Source of the DNA: Bryum argenteum
Lineage: Eukaryota; Streptophyta; Bryopsida; Bryales; Bryaceae
Length of the DNA stretch: 64,000 nucleotides
Assembly: GCA_037043015.1 (NCBI GenBank)
Contig: CM073322.1
Location: 2,243,601 to 2,307,600, forward strand
Direction of reading: 5' to 3'
In this document: one piece after another, positions 1-11,472 of the stretch
How positions within the stretch are numbered: the first letter of the stretch is position 1
Layout of the letters: the number at the start of each line of letters is the position of its first letter
Notes under the pieces: generated by a model
The model's database searches: none
What the model was told of the DNA's origin: nothing
The model's input: the letters and a program-made list of their open reading frames with translations, nothing else
Made by a program: the position numbers and the translations under genes

Positions 1-414
1 CAATTACCTAGCTACTGTATCTCTGAATATGCCAATCATAAACCATCAATCAAGTGACGTTGATCCGATGACAACATGCAACCTAATCAGCTCAGTATTG
101 ACATTAAATCGCAACCTAATCAGAGCATGAAAGTTGAATCTCGGGAATGCACCTTTTCTGCAATCCGTTGGCGCGGGAATCCTCTTCAAGCTCGTCCTCG
201 ACGAGCGGCCGAGGATCCGACTTCCCGGAACTCCGCGACATAGTAGACTGGCACGCAGTATTGAGTGGACTCAACAAGGCGCCATGAAGAATCAATACAT
301 GCGAAATTTGAGATTTGAGATTTTCGAGGGATCTCGAGAGTGTGCCTACCTACCGACTTCGTGCAAGGTCGAGATCCGTGAACCCTACAACATCACTTTA
401 AGCTTGGATTCCCA

Positions 415-713
415 CCCCCCTGACTCGGGTCTCTTTATTTCTCCCCTACGAGCGTGGCTCGGATGCCAGGCTCGGTGGGGATCAATTTTCTGGCCCTTCC
501 CGTTTCCCCCATTTGGGGCCATTTTTTGAATTTTTTTTTGCAAAATTTGGGGCTTGGGGCCCCAAATTACCCTTAGAAGCCCCCTTTGTGTTCAAATGGG
601 GCCTAAACAAATTAAAAAATAGGGGCAGATTTTACCCCACCCTCCCCACCCCCACCCGAGCCTGGCATCCAAGCCACGCTCGTAGAGGATATTTAGACAC
701 TCCCCCCTGACTC
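415..713. mobile_element. Small inverted-repeat (MITE-like) element with 12-bp flanking direct repeats
   Basis: The 12-mer CCCCCCTGACTC occurs at 415-426 and again at 702-713. Just inside it the two sides are inverted copies of each other: CTACGAGCGTGGCTCGGATG lies at about 447-466, and a near-identical sequence is found on the minus strand at about 666-686. The inverted arms are about 50 nt long with scattered mismatches. The interior is about 170 nt of low-complexity sequence with no coding potential. This is the architecture of a non-autonomous DNA transposon. A 12-bp duplication is long, closest to Mutator-like elements (usually 9-11 bp), but the C-run inflates the apparent match. Superfamily not assigned. 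Confidence 0.6.
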
Positions 714-3026
714 CGACCTACTTTCGTCGTCTTGTCCATTTTGCCACATCCTCTGAAATTCAACTTTTTCCCAAAAAGTGAAAGTGTCCGGATCTGGATC
801 CCTAAAGGTAAAGTGATGACCACATTCCGGCACAGATATTCAGGATATTCTTTTGCCTATTGAACAAGAGATGGTAAAAGACAAGCTGTTTTTCCTCTTT
901 TTCCTCTTTTCTTTTTTGATAAAGTAATGTATACGCTAGGTTGTGCATTGCTAGGCGCGAGGGCGGGGTTTCATTGACTTTCAAGGGTACACCCAACTAT
1001 GGTGGGGGGTTCTTGGAGCTCGTTGTATGAGTACCTCACAGGCCTTGGGGGATATCACGTTGGGTATCTCTTAGGTAGTGATGGTTAGTTAGGAACTAGC
1101 ATAGTGTTTACTCAGAGAGGAGGTAGTAGTTCAACCATTTGCAGTCATGAGCTCCGAGATATAAGGATAGGTCATATGGACATTGTCTCCATTCACGCCG
1201 GCCTCAAATAGGGTTGGAGTTTTTCTTCTTCTTCTTCATGACCTCCGAGGGCACCCAACATTTTGTTTGATTGGCAATAGAAGTGTTGCGCATTTGGGTT
1301 GCGCCTGACATTTTTTAGGTTAGAGAAAAGAATATACTAGGGTGGGTTAAATGTCGCAATAAGACGCGATTTTTGAATACAAATTAAAACTAAAGTACTT
1401 AAAGTATTATTATTTGTTATGCAGGGTGACACTTTTTGAATATAGAATAATATTAAAAGTCTCTCAAGGTTGAAAAGTATAACATCTTTAAATGCACAAT
1501 ACCTTTCACGTGACCCAAAACCCCCTCAAATTTTTATTATGAAAACTTGAAAAAATTAGTAAGAAAATGTAGGATTTCAAACTACCAAATATAAGATCTT
1601 GAAGTTTATTCACCTATTTATGTGATTGAATTTTTGAATTTAAAAAGTAAACTTATTTACTGAAATTTTACTACTAGTTTAGTGCTTGTTAAGCAAGCAA
1701 GGAAAGTTTTCAAAGTTTGAGGCCCAAAATGAGTGTTTCAACCACAATATCTTGTGATAAACTTCTTTTGGGTCATGTGGATCACATTTTGAACTATGTG
1801 GCATCATAGGTCACAAAATCATAATGTGTTGATACTCCAAAAGATTATAAAAGTTCATGAGTCTCACTTTTGTAGCTAGCATTGTCTTGTATATTACGTA
1901 AGAGTTTCAATTTAGTGACATAGAAACACAAGTAGAAACATTAAAAACATATCACCAAAAAATACTCTAGAGTCATATTGGATACACATAGTGTTCATTT
2001 GCCTAATTAAGGCTGTTAGATAATTATCAGTTAGAATGCTAGTGTGCAGAAATGATGTTTTCTCACACCTCCCTCGAACAAATTCAGCTGTCAATAACGT
2101 CTGTTACACAGTCAGTCATATAAATCGAAGCCTTTTCTCATTCTCTGTTGTTTTCCTTCTTCAGAGAGATGATTGATGTGCTGTACTCTCAATGACTTAC
2201 AGGGCCACCCGCCAAGCCCTGCCTCTGAATGGTAACGACAGTTATTTCGACGATTTCGATTTCCATGCAACATTCTTTGCTGACCAGATTGCTAGCCCAG
2301 ATGAAACCATAAGTATCGAGCACAAGTCTATCTTACATCTCAAAAACCTCACAATTATAGGAATACCAATCATTCTTTATTAGTACTTTCATGGTTCAGG
2401 CAACCTCAAGCGCAAAATCGTGGTCTTGAAAGGTACTTCCGACCACTGATCTCATACAGATACACTCCCGACGCTCGGTACGCATGAGTACTCTGCTCTG
2501 AACAATCAAATCCATCGGCTTTTGTCGAAGTCAACCAATTCATCAGCTACTCGACAGCTGATGTTGTGAACTAACTTGATCACCGATGCTCACTGTCCAG
2601 CCACTCCGCATACTCCGTTCCTGCATTGCAAGTTTCAACTCAAAAAGTCAAAGGTCAATCCATTAAAGTACTTGACCAAAGATGCGGGCCTGCTAATTAG
2701 CTCCTACAGCCCCAAGTGCTATCCAGCTTGCAAGTGCAATCACTTTGACACTTCTGAAAGCTTATCATCACTCATTTGTGCACACACAACGTCATGAAGT
2801 TTGCACAACCGTAGCTATGACCAATAGACGGATCCGGATGTCCGATCCAGCCACCCAAAAGTGGTACTAGCAGACCAACAGTCAAACGGCTACGTCATGC
2901 AGCGAATCGTGAATGTTCACTTGTACTGTGGCAGTGTCAATCAGAATGGCATACGACGAAATCGATGCACCACTACAGATTAGTACTTCAAAAGACAAGA
3001 TCTATTGGGATTCGAGGATGCAGCCG
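714..3026. other. Intergenic, no recognised gene
   Basis: AT-rich sequence with only short open frames (the longest are about 60-75 codons) and no recognised domains or splice-consistent gene model. The part next to the Cys-rich gene (about 2.2-3.0 kb) is less AT-rich and probably includes its 3' untranslated sequence. It could also hold a short extra 3' exon of that gene, because a good splice donor lies at its apparent stop. Confidence 0.5.
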
Positions 3027-3829
3027 TTACCTGCAGATAGGCACGCCGCCAGGCACTGTGGTGGTGCACTTGTTCCCGCACATGCCACAGTTTTGATCAT
3101 CCGTGGTAAGGTCCTTCTCGCAGCCGTTGCTCAACATGTCCAAGTCGCAGTTGCCGCGTCCGGCATTGCACACGGGCTCGAGGCACCTGCTGTTCAGGCA
3201 CTTGGTCTCGGCGAAAGGCACCTGCTGGCATACCTTGCCACACTTGCCACAGTTCTTAGCATCGTTGCCAGTGTTTGTCTCGCACCCGTTGCTCAAGATG
3301 TTCTTGTCGCAGTCTCCCCACCTCGGCCTGCACGAGTAGCGGCAATTGCCTCCCATGCACATTGTCGAAGCGTTCGGCAGAACCTTACACACGATGCCAC
3401 AGTCACCGCAGTTGCGCGGGTCCTTCGTAATGACAGTCTCGCATCCCGGTTTGACTGGGTCGCAGTCTTTTAAGTGCTTGGACTTACATACCTCCGCCTG
3501 AGCGGCGCTACCTGTGCAAGTCAATCAACCACAATCAATGTCTTACAATAAGCATACTTCTCAGTCTGCAGGAATGCATCAGTTCGTGCACTGCTACTAC
3601 ATCAGCAATGTGAATGCTTCCCTGTACTTTTACAAAAGTCACATCTGTTCGAGGCACACATGCAATCGATATGGCCATGAAAGTATCGAGTCGAGACTAA
3701 GGGGTGATTGCACAGGGAAGCACCGCCTTAACACTGATATGATCAAGGAATGCAGGGCGACGACGTACCAATGAAGATCGCCGCAAGGGTGACGGCCACC
3801 AGGAGAAGTTTGGCATTCAAGTTCGCCAT
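3027..3829 (-). CDS. Secreted Cys-rich STIG1-like protein, two exons
   Basis: Two exons: 3829-3769 and 3511-3027, joined in phase 1 by a GT-AG intron. Exon 1 encodes a classic signal peptide (MANLNAKLLLVAVTLAAIF, then SAAQA before a likely cleavage site), so the product is probably secreted. The mature part, about 155 residues, is built from three related Cys-rich modules. Each carries NCGxCGxxC (NCGDCGIVC, NCGKCGKVC, NCGMCGNKC), and NGCE follows in two of them. This resembles the plant STIG1 family of small extracellular proteins, which is named from stigma tissue but occurs widely. No catalytic function is implied. As read, the protein is 181 aa and ends CR-stop. However, the stop overlaps a perfect donor (CAG/GTAACG), and the third module looks incomplete, so a further short 3' exon is possible. 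The family call is from motif recognition only. Confidence 0.8.
3769..3829 (-). other. Signal-peptide exon of the STIG1-like gene
   Basis: This short exon fixes the start. ATG at 3829 is followed by 19 codons rich in Leu, Val and Ala, then ATTG/GTACGT as donor. The acceptor TTGCACAG lies at 3518-3512 and restores the frame as GGT (Gly). Without this exon the downstream reading frame has no secretion signal, so the splice is well supported. Confidence 0.8.
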
Positions 3830-5409
3830 CGCTAGGCTGAGATCAACAGGAGCACACCGAGCTTGAAGAAGCGGGAAGAGCTAGCTTCTACGAGAGCTGC
3901 AGAGCTCTACAACGAGACTCCCAATTGACCACGGACCAGCTGCAGTGAGCCTGTGACAATGTCTGGATCGAGGAGTCCCAACTTAAGTAGTGAATGAGTT
4001 CGAGTGAGCTGGCTAATCTGAATGTAGTAGGTTTGATTTATCGCGGATGCACAGTTCCAATTATGGTCTGATCAACTGTTGTTCATGAGCCGGTAACGAT
4101 CTCCGTTCCGAATTAAAGTTGGACCCCATGCACATCCAGCTTCGAGCGATCGAGGACACAGTGAGGTCATGGTTGAGCGCGCAGTGATGGTTCGATGCAC
4201 TATTCACCACGAGCAGTGATCGAATGAAAAACAGTGCTGCACGTTTACAGATTGCCTCGTTATCGAGCCACTTGTAAACAATGCCGAGCGCAACTTGCGG
4301 ATCGATGTATTTTGCTATTTCATGGTTCTCCAGCGGGGTTTTTCTTAAAAGAAACTACCATTTTCATTTTGGATCCCCCACGTGCAGCCACTTTTGGAGA
4401 TTATGAATTCTTCATCAAGGGACAGCCATCCTGATAAAAAGATCGCAAGGTAGATTACAGCATTTCCGCTTCTTGTGAAGGACACATCCGTACTATCTAG
4501 AGGACTCTTTAAAATGCTGTCATCCGTGGGAAACTGTCATCACATGGCCGAAGATCGAACCTTGCAATCTCATACAATAAGAAATAATCTAATAAAAGTA
4601 CTGACGTAATATGTAGTGAGCGAATTGTGACTGTAACTTGTGACCAGTGGTTAGCCTCCATGTTCTCTGATCGAAGTTCACTACACAAAGAGTTGTTAAT
4701 TAGTGTTAGAGACGTTAATTGCAAGCTGTAACACAAAATGTCACTATATATAGTATTACAACACAAATCATCGTACCATGTACCATAGTACTAGATGTGT
4801 GATCTTGCAGACTTTGGAAAAATTCATTGGTAGTGGTGCGATTGGTGATATTAAAGGGACATTAATTACAATGGCAGCCCAAAGGGAACAGTAATCTCAT
4901 GAGAGTTGAGAAATAGTGTTCTTTACCGGAAGTTACCCGATACACGAAACTCCCCGTAGCAGTAATTAACGACTCTTTGTGCCTTTGTGAAGTGGGGCGT
5001 GCTGTTGAGTATGATGTTGAACAGGGTATACTTTTGGTTGTTGTATTGAATCCGATATGAAAATATCACATCAATAACATCCACTACGCCCTAATTCTGA
5101 TTCTTTTTTCGGAGCCTGGGCGTTAGCTATCCCGATGCTAGTTTCAAAATGCAACCATTTGTGAGAATTGCAAACACTCTCGATCGTCACTGAGACTGTG
5201 GAAGGATCCGTTGTCTATGAGCACGTCGATTTTAGTCATTTTCATTCAGCCTCCTCCCATGGCGTCACATATGAAATAGAAAAATCGTAGGGGTAATCTG
5301 ATTGATTTGTTTTATTTTATCTTATTCTTATTTTTATTAAACTGATCAATGTATAATTGAGAGCAATACAATCAGGCACCTAAGTGCATGTAGTATGCGT
5401 AATCTCGGT
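3830..5409. other. Intergenic, putative promoter side of the STIG1-like gene
   Basis: The first about 200 nt upstream of the Cys-rich gene are mixed-composition sequence that would hold its 5' leader and promoter. I see no convincing TATA box. The remainder is AT-rich with no supported gene. Confidence 0.4.
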
Positions 5410-5772
5410 TTAACTCTTAAACTCCCCTGGGTCTGAAATGGGCAGCCCAAAATTGGATCACATCATCTTTTGGACTTGAGTATCATGAATTGTAAATTTT
5501 TTGAATGAACCAATCAATGATGAGCTTGCAACCTTCTACAAGGTTATGAAGGATTTGGGCAGCCATGTATTGGATCACAGCATCTTTTGCACTTGGGCAT
5601 CATGAATAGTGCACTTTTTGAACTTGGGCATCATGAATGATCCAATCAATGATGAGCTTGCAACCTCCTACAAGTATTGTACAACCCCAACCTACCTACC
5701 ACAATCCTTTCAAAGCACAAAATCACTCATACAAATTGTGATTTGAATTGTAAAATTTCACTTTTTGAATGG
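5410..5772 (-). mobile_element. TTAA-S element, rearranged and truncated copy
   Basis: The segment begins TTAACTCTTAAACTCCCCTG, a decayed version of the right terminus of the 370-bp TTAA-S family, whose intact copies are at 50145 and 50511. It shares the family's body phrases, such as GGGCAGCCCAAAATTGGATC, GAACTTGGGCATCATGAATG and the stretch around AACCTACCTACCACAATCC. The outer part occurs twice (about 5410-5550 and again from about 5553), so two copies or a partial duplication are fused. The other terminus, which carries the palindrome, is missing: homology stops near 5772. Confidence 0.75.
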
Positions 5773-6028
5773 AGAGCAGCTCAGAAGTACAGAAGAGTAC
5801 AAGCTGGAGTCTAAAAATTGAATCGACCGCAACTACCTTAGAATCTCTGAGTAAGGATCTGTGGCTTCGAAGCACATGCAGCTACAGTGCTACACATGTG
5901 GAAATGAGGAAGTCAATTTTCTTTGACTTTGACTTGGCAGTTTCCGATCCAAAGGCGCGAACTTTGAAAGTTTGAAGGCGTAGGGAGCATGTTGGTTGGT
6001 TCTTCCGATTACGGTACCTAGGAGACCC

Positions 6029-6395
6029 TTAATGGTCCTTCCACTCTTCAATGGGCAGCCCGAAATTGGATCTCAGCATCTTTTGGACTTGGGCAACATG
6101 AATAGTGCACTTTTAAAACTTGGGCAGTATGAATGAACCAATCAATGATGAGTTTGCAACCTCCTACAAGGTTTTGTGCAATCCCAACCTACCTACCACA
6201 ATCCTTTTAAAGCACAAATCACTCATACAAATTGTGATTTGAATTGTAGGATTTCACTTTGTAGATGCATCACAAAAAGGTGACCAGAATGATATAAGAA
6301 AATAAGTGAAAAATTGAGAATCAAAAGAGCTATGGGCAAGATTCTGTTGAAAAACAGCCCGAGGGGCTGACACCCTAATCTTCTTTAATTAGGGT
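6029..6395 (-). mobile_element. TTAA-S element, decayed near-full copy
   Basis: It starts with TTAATGGTCCTTCC at 6029, follows the TTAA-S body throughout, and ends at the palindrome CAGCCCGAGGGGCTG (about 6357-6371), which marks the left terminus of the family. The outer edge is scrambled: a perfect hairpin TTCTTTAATTA/TAATTAAAGAA follows at about 6381-6406, and then a second copy of the CAGCCCGAGGGGCTG palindrome. The exact terminal TTAA is therefore uncertain; the end given is approximate. Confidence 0.7.
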
Positions 6396-9300
6396 TAATT
6401 AAAGAAAACAGCCCGAGGGGCTGATCCCTAATTAAAAAAGAAGTTCTACATTGACCTATAGACGGCCATATGTGAAATCCGTGAATGAGTTTTTTTTTTT
6501 TTTTTTTAAGATTTGATATTGGGAAATCCAAGCATAGGATCTTATTTATAACTGTTTAATTAGTCAACTCACCACTTTTTTGTCAAATTCAGTGCATGAA
6601 TCTTGAGTACTATTTAGTCAAAGTTTCAATTCTTGCAAAAAAAACAACATATTTTCTTGTCGTAGATTGTGTGGTCGATAATTTAGGGGTTAAAAATCAC
6701 TCGAATTTCAAATTTGGAGGCTCACTAGGGAGTGGTAAAGGGAATTGGTTGGCAAGTACTTTAGAAGTGGTGCAAAGTATGTAGGGATGTGGATCAAGTG
6801 GAATCATGAAATTTTGGATTCATCTTGAATTGATTATGGATTTTGGAAGTAGATTTTCTCATCTTCACAAGGAGTTCTGACAGGCCAAGGCTGAAGCCAA
6901 TAAAGCTCATGAATCATCACAATTCTAATCACATAGATCGGGGTTTAGAAGCCATATATCTAAAATTTTCGCAGCTTTATCTATACAAAACAGTAGACAA
7001 GAACACGATTCTCTTTCATATAGTAACAATAGTAAGTATGAATGTGTGAACCGCCGAAACGGTTCACGCTTGTGCGAATTGTTTTCTTTAGGCTTTAGTC
7101 TAAGTATTCATATTCTAATTCCCTAAATTGAGACATTTAAGCCAATTCTTCCGGTTCCCGGGAAATCTATATCTCGGATGGAGTTTTGTCTCAAATACCT
7201 TGGTGTTAATCCAATTTTATTCTAATTTAGTAATATTGATGAGTGCCAAAGTATTATGGCGTGTTTTCGGGCATGTTTTATGCCCCATTATTATTCATAA
7301 ATTAGCAAATTTTATACATGTGAGTGCTTAAAGTCGTCCTAATCAATAATCAAGGAACTTAATGAGACCCTGCGGATGAATTTTGTCGGATGAACACATA
7401 TTCATCCGCTGAAACGGATGAACCTTGTACTCCATCCAACTAGGCGGAATTGGGTGGGGAAAGAGAGAGTGAGTTCGCTTTTGAGTGTTGTATGTTTTTT
7501 TGGGGGGGAATGTGTGCATGAGTTGAGATCTAGAATTTTGAGGACATGATGTTTTTTTGAGTGTGCGCGTGTGATTAGGGAGAAAAAATGTTTTGGTGTG
7601 TGTGTGTAGGTGTAGGAGTGTAGATCCGGAGGGTTGGCGGCCGATCAAGTGGAGGTGGGTCTGCTGCGGTGACCGAATTGAAGACCGACTTTGAGGCGAC
7701 ATAGCTCACGTTCTAAGAGGAACCAGAAAACGAGCCTTCGGATCTAGGAGCGTTTCCAAGTGGTCTTTCCAAAAAGATTAGGCTCGACTTCATCGGATCA
7801 AGGACGAGGGACTGCCGGCCGTTTCCGTGGCCAGGGGTCTAGTAGCGGCGGAACCAACGAAGAGGGAGATCTCCTCTTCGTTCTTTCCTACCTCTGTACG
7901 ATTGTGTTCATTCGATTTGGTGTTTTAGAATCCTAATAGTGTAGATTGGAACCTAATATTGAAATGACAATCTAATTGCCCCAAAATTGGGTGGTTGTTT
8001 GGTGGTTGGATGCATGCAATTGGTCATTGTTTGCTTGAAATTTGATGTTTGGTTACTAGTGCATTACCCTTGGATGGTTGCTTGCATATGGGGTGTAGTG
8101 TGGGTTATGGTGCTTGGGTGATTCCATGGTTGGAATGAGTTATACATATGTGTGTGATTGATCTATTGCTTGGAAGACAACTAATTGAGCACACCTTCTC
8201 CCGGCTCAACTTGTGCCCAAGTTCCTTGCAAGAGGGATTTGGTGCCACAGAATGTCTATCCATTCTTATGCACCCAACTGTTCATGATACTTGCTTGGCA
8301 GCATTGGCCATTACAATCTCTACAAACCTTGCTCCATCCATTCTTCAATAACCATGAAGAACTAAAAAAAACATTTAAAATCATTCCCTTCAAGTTATCA
8401 ATTAGAAGAAAAATCTAAAGGAATCAGGAAACAAGAAAAATAAAGAAAACAATACACTAATATATAGCACACTCCAAAAAACACTTTTTTCAAAATCTAT
8501 ACATGCCTCAACACTATTTTTGAAGATCTCACTCATGACTCAACACATATGACTCATAAAGCTCCCTTCATGAGCTGTTCCTTAGATTTTTCAACATTTG
8601 AAAAGCCCCTCTCCTTAACAACGAAGTGCAACATGCTACCGAAGGTCTAGTTCCTCTATCTCAACCGCCAACTCGTGACCTCGCTCTTGCTTCTTCCTCT
8701 GTAAGATCCTTTGCAATTACCATCCAACTCTCGGATATATACGCTCCATCAATCATATCAGGACGAGGGTGCTCAAGATCTCTCTTACCAATCCCAACAG
8801 ATCCTTGGGATGTGGACATCCGTTCTGTTTCAGCCAATACATTCCGGAGCCGATCCAGAGTCGAAGCATTGAAACAAGAAGGACTACATGCATTGTTCAC
8901 AGCCGAAGCATCGTTCCTATAAGGGCACTCAGGGGTACTCAAGCTTTCTCTCGTCTGTCACCTGGACGCGAGAAATTTCCTCTTTCAAAAACTCCTCTTC
9001 GGGTATGGAGGTATATCGTTTATATCGGAAGGTGGGTGTTCAAGAGCTCTGTCGCCAAGTAAATTGCCAATCATATCATATCGAAGCTCATTCTGAGGAA
9101 TCTTCAGAAATTCCTGAAATGAGGACATCCATGACAAAGCTCAAACTACGTGAACGGCGTTGTGGAGACGAAAGAAATCAGCTTCAATGATCTTCAAATC
9201 GATGTCAATGGCCACAAGTACTAAGGCTCAACACATCATAATATTCCTCTGATATGGAGTAATGGTTACATTTGAACCATCAAGCTCTGAAGAAGTCCTG

Positions 9301-9932
9301 CAATCTCTCCCTGCTCAAAATCTTGAGGCCACAACTAACGAGTTGATTCCTTAATTAAAACGACTCAAACCCCTGCTCCCAATTTCAAAACCTCGGAAGC
9401 AATTTGAAAATAACAGATGAATCAAAGAGGAAAATCTTTCCTGTTCAGACAGCTCTATCTATGCATGCACGGACTGTTGAGGACCCGTTCTTGACATCAG
9501 GAAGCATGAAAGGGATTTGCAAATCACATGAAAACCATCCGAAGTACCCAGAAACCCAAAACCTGATCGGGAGCGTCATTTTCTACATCAAAAAATCTAC
9601 TGAAATTTGAGAAAACTCTACGTTCACTTAAGCGTCCATAGTGACTGCGAAAGGTAGACCTCCTTCCACTCGATTGACACTCCTGCCTAAATAATACGAG
9701 AGAGCCAGAGAGCCAGGGAAGGACGAGAAAGTGACAGAGACAGAGCAACAGTGTTTCGACGGAAACGAGGGTTTTGCGGTCACTTTCCGTTCCCTGGTTC
9801 CCACGTTCCCAAGTGGTTTTTGGTATGATTGGCGAGAAGAATCCAATCCGCAAGAGAGCTTGCTTCCGATTCCAATTCTCTCGACCTCGATTGATTGGGT
9901 TAAGCTCAGAGAATTTTCCAAGTGCGGGTACG
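6396..9932. other. Intergenic, no supported gene
   Basis: Mostly AT-rich sequence up to about 8.6 kb, with a run of 19 T at about 6490. Two look-alike short hairpins lie at 7046-7067 and 7401-7422. Between about 8.6 and 9.3 kb base composition becomes more even, and open frames of about 95 codons occur on both strands, but none matches a family I recognise and no splice chain supports them. This could be a decayed gene or element. The last about 250 nt would contain the leader of the downstream glutaredoxin gene. Confidence 0.4.
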
Positions 9933-11472
9933 ATGGCAAGAGCAGTAGCAGGAATGGGGGTTGCGGCGGAGCTATCAACGAAAGCACCGTTTCTAGCCAC
10001 GGCCAATTTGGGTTTGAGTAGCGGTAGTACTGCGAGATTGATGTGTTTAGCTCCTTCGGCTCTTTACAGTTTGAATTCCTCCCCGTATCGTCCCGCGGGA
10101 TACCTTCAATTAGGTCTTTCTGTGTGGAAAAGATCATCCTCCACTCGAGTTGCTACTGCTGCTACTGCTCCACGAGCGGAGTCTGGAAAGGACTTGGAAT
10201 CGTCGATTAAGGAGACTACCTCCAAGGAGCCCGTCGTTGTGTACTCTAAATCTTATTGCCCGTAAGTCCATTGCTCACCCGTTTCGTACATGCAAAAAGG
10301 TGACCTAGATGCAAGGAATGTTGTTGGATGATGGTGCCTTGTGTTGGTGCAGGTATTGCAATCGTGTGAAGAAGCTTTTGGGCAGTTTGGGGTACAAGAT
10401 TGAAGCGATTGAGCTCGACCAAGGCGGTGAGTGGCGCTGTCTCTATTAAGACATAGATACCTTTTCGCATCGGATTTCTGAAATGCTGAGTTGTCTGTGA
10501 CTGTTGCTTTTTCTGTATTAGGTCAACCGGGGTTACAGGACGCTTTGGAGCGAGTTACTGGGCAATACACTGTTCCGAACGTCTTCATCGGTAATACTCC
10601 AACCTCACCCTGTTCGTAGGAATTGTGTGAATGCTCAAGGCAGAGAATTGTATGTTTGCACTTGTAGAAGTATGCTTCTGGAGAGGTTACTTCGGATACC
10701 TGCTGTTTCAGACGAAATTCCCGCACAACTTAATAGTGGGAGGCTTTTTAGTGACAATCAGCAACCCTATTCTCAGGCAAACATCGTCACTCATCTTTAA
10801 AGCTTTACGAGAAAACGAGTACCGTAAAGAGATGGATCAGCATCCTGAAAGTCTACGCATCAAGAGTCAATCTAATCATACGTCATATCCTTGTCCTGTA
10901 GGACTGTTTCTGAAGAGATTACTGTGGGTATCTGAAAATGAGGTTGTAAAACTGACAGTAAGCAACAAAGATTAGTGATATACACTCATCCTCAAATATA
11001 ACGAAGTATACGAGTAAACAAGTACCTGAAGAGATGATTTCTGCTCCTTCAATGTTTTCGCATCAAGAGTAAAGACAGGATCAAGCTCCACTTATCGTCT
11101 ATTTAACAGCTCTTGCCTTGTTTCTGTAGGTGGGAAGCACATCGGCGGCTGCGATGGTAAGCTACAACCCAATTCTCTTCTTACAGATCTGTAATGATGT
11201 ACATTAATACATACACATACATAGATCGGCGAAATTGTAACATCAATAGCATGCCAGCAAGAAGTACTTGGGATTGCATTTGTCAGAGTGAAGTAATTAT
11301 CCTCTTACACATTGGGAGCAAATAAACCGAAGTACAGAATTAGAAAAGATGATAGATATTAAAGAGGTATATCATTGATGGATTATTGATTGCTGTTGCA
11401 GACACGGTGGGTTTGCACTCAAAAGGGCAGCTGGAGCCTTTGCTTCAGAAAGCAGGCGCAAACAAGAAATGA
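9933..11472 (+). CDS. Plastid-type CPYC glutaredoxin, five exons
   Basis: Exons 9933-10261, 10353-10426, 10522-10590, 11130-11156 and 11402-11472 join with consistent phases into 189 codons plus a stop. The first about 80 residues (MARAVAGMGVAAELSTKAP, then Ser/Ala/Arg-rich and poor in acids) look like a chloroplast transit peptide. The glutaredoxin fold follows: active site SYCPYC (Cys109 and Cys112), the TVP glutathione-binding motif in GQYTVPNVF (cis-Pro153), and GGKHIGGCDDT (161-168). These enzymes reduce protein disulfides or glutathionylated cysteines with glutathione. The C-terminal half most resembles the plant GrxC5/GrxS12 group. In the angiosperm members I know, the active site is WCSYC or WCSYS rather than CPYC. 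An in-frame upstream ATG at 9774 would add 53 residues; I prefer 9933 because the transit-like sequence begins there. Confidence 0.92.

Noticed and set aside
2913-3473. 186-codon plus-strand open frame
   Set aside because: Lies opposite the STIG1-like exon 2, whose Cys modules, splice junction and signal peptide make the minus strand the coding strand.
8626-8942. Overlapping 93-98-codon frames on both strands
   Set aside because: Composition is protein-like but neither has a recognised motif or a splice-consistent neighbour.
9524-10137. Minus-strand frames of 160 and 169 codons
   Set aside because: Antisense to glutaredoxin exon 1 and its leader; the plus-strand splice chain is decisive.
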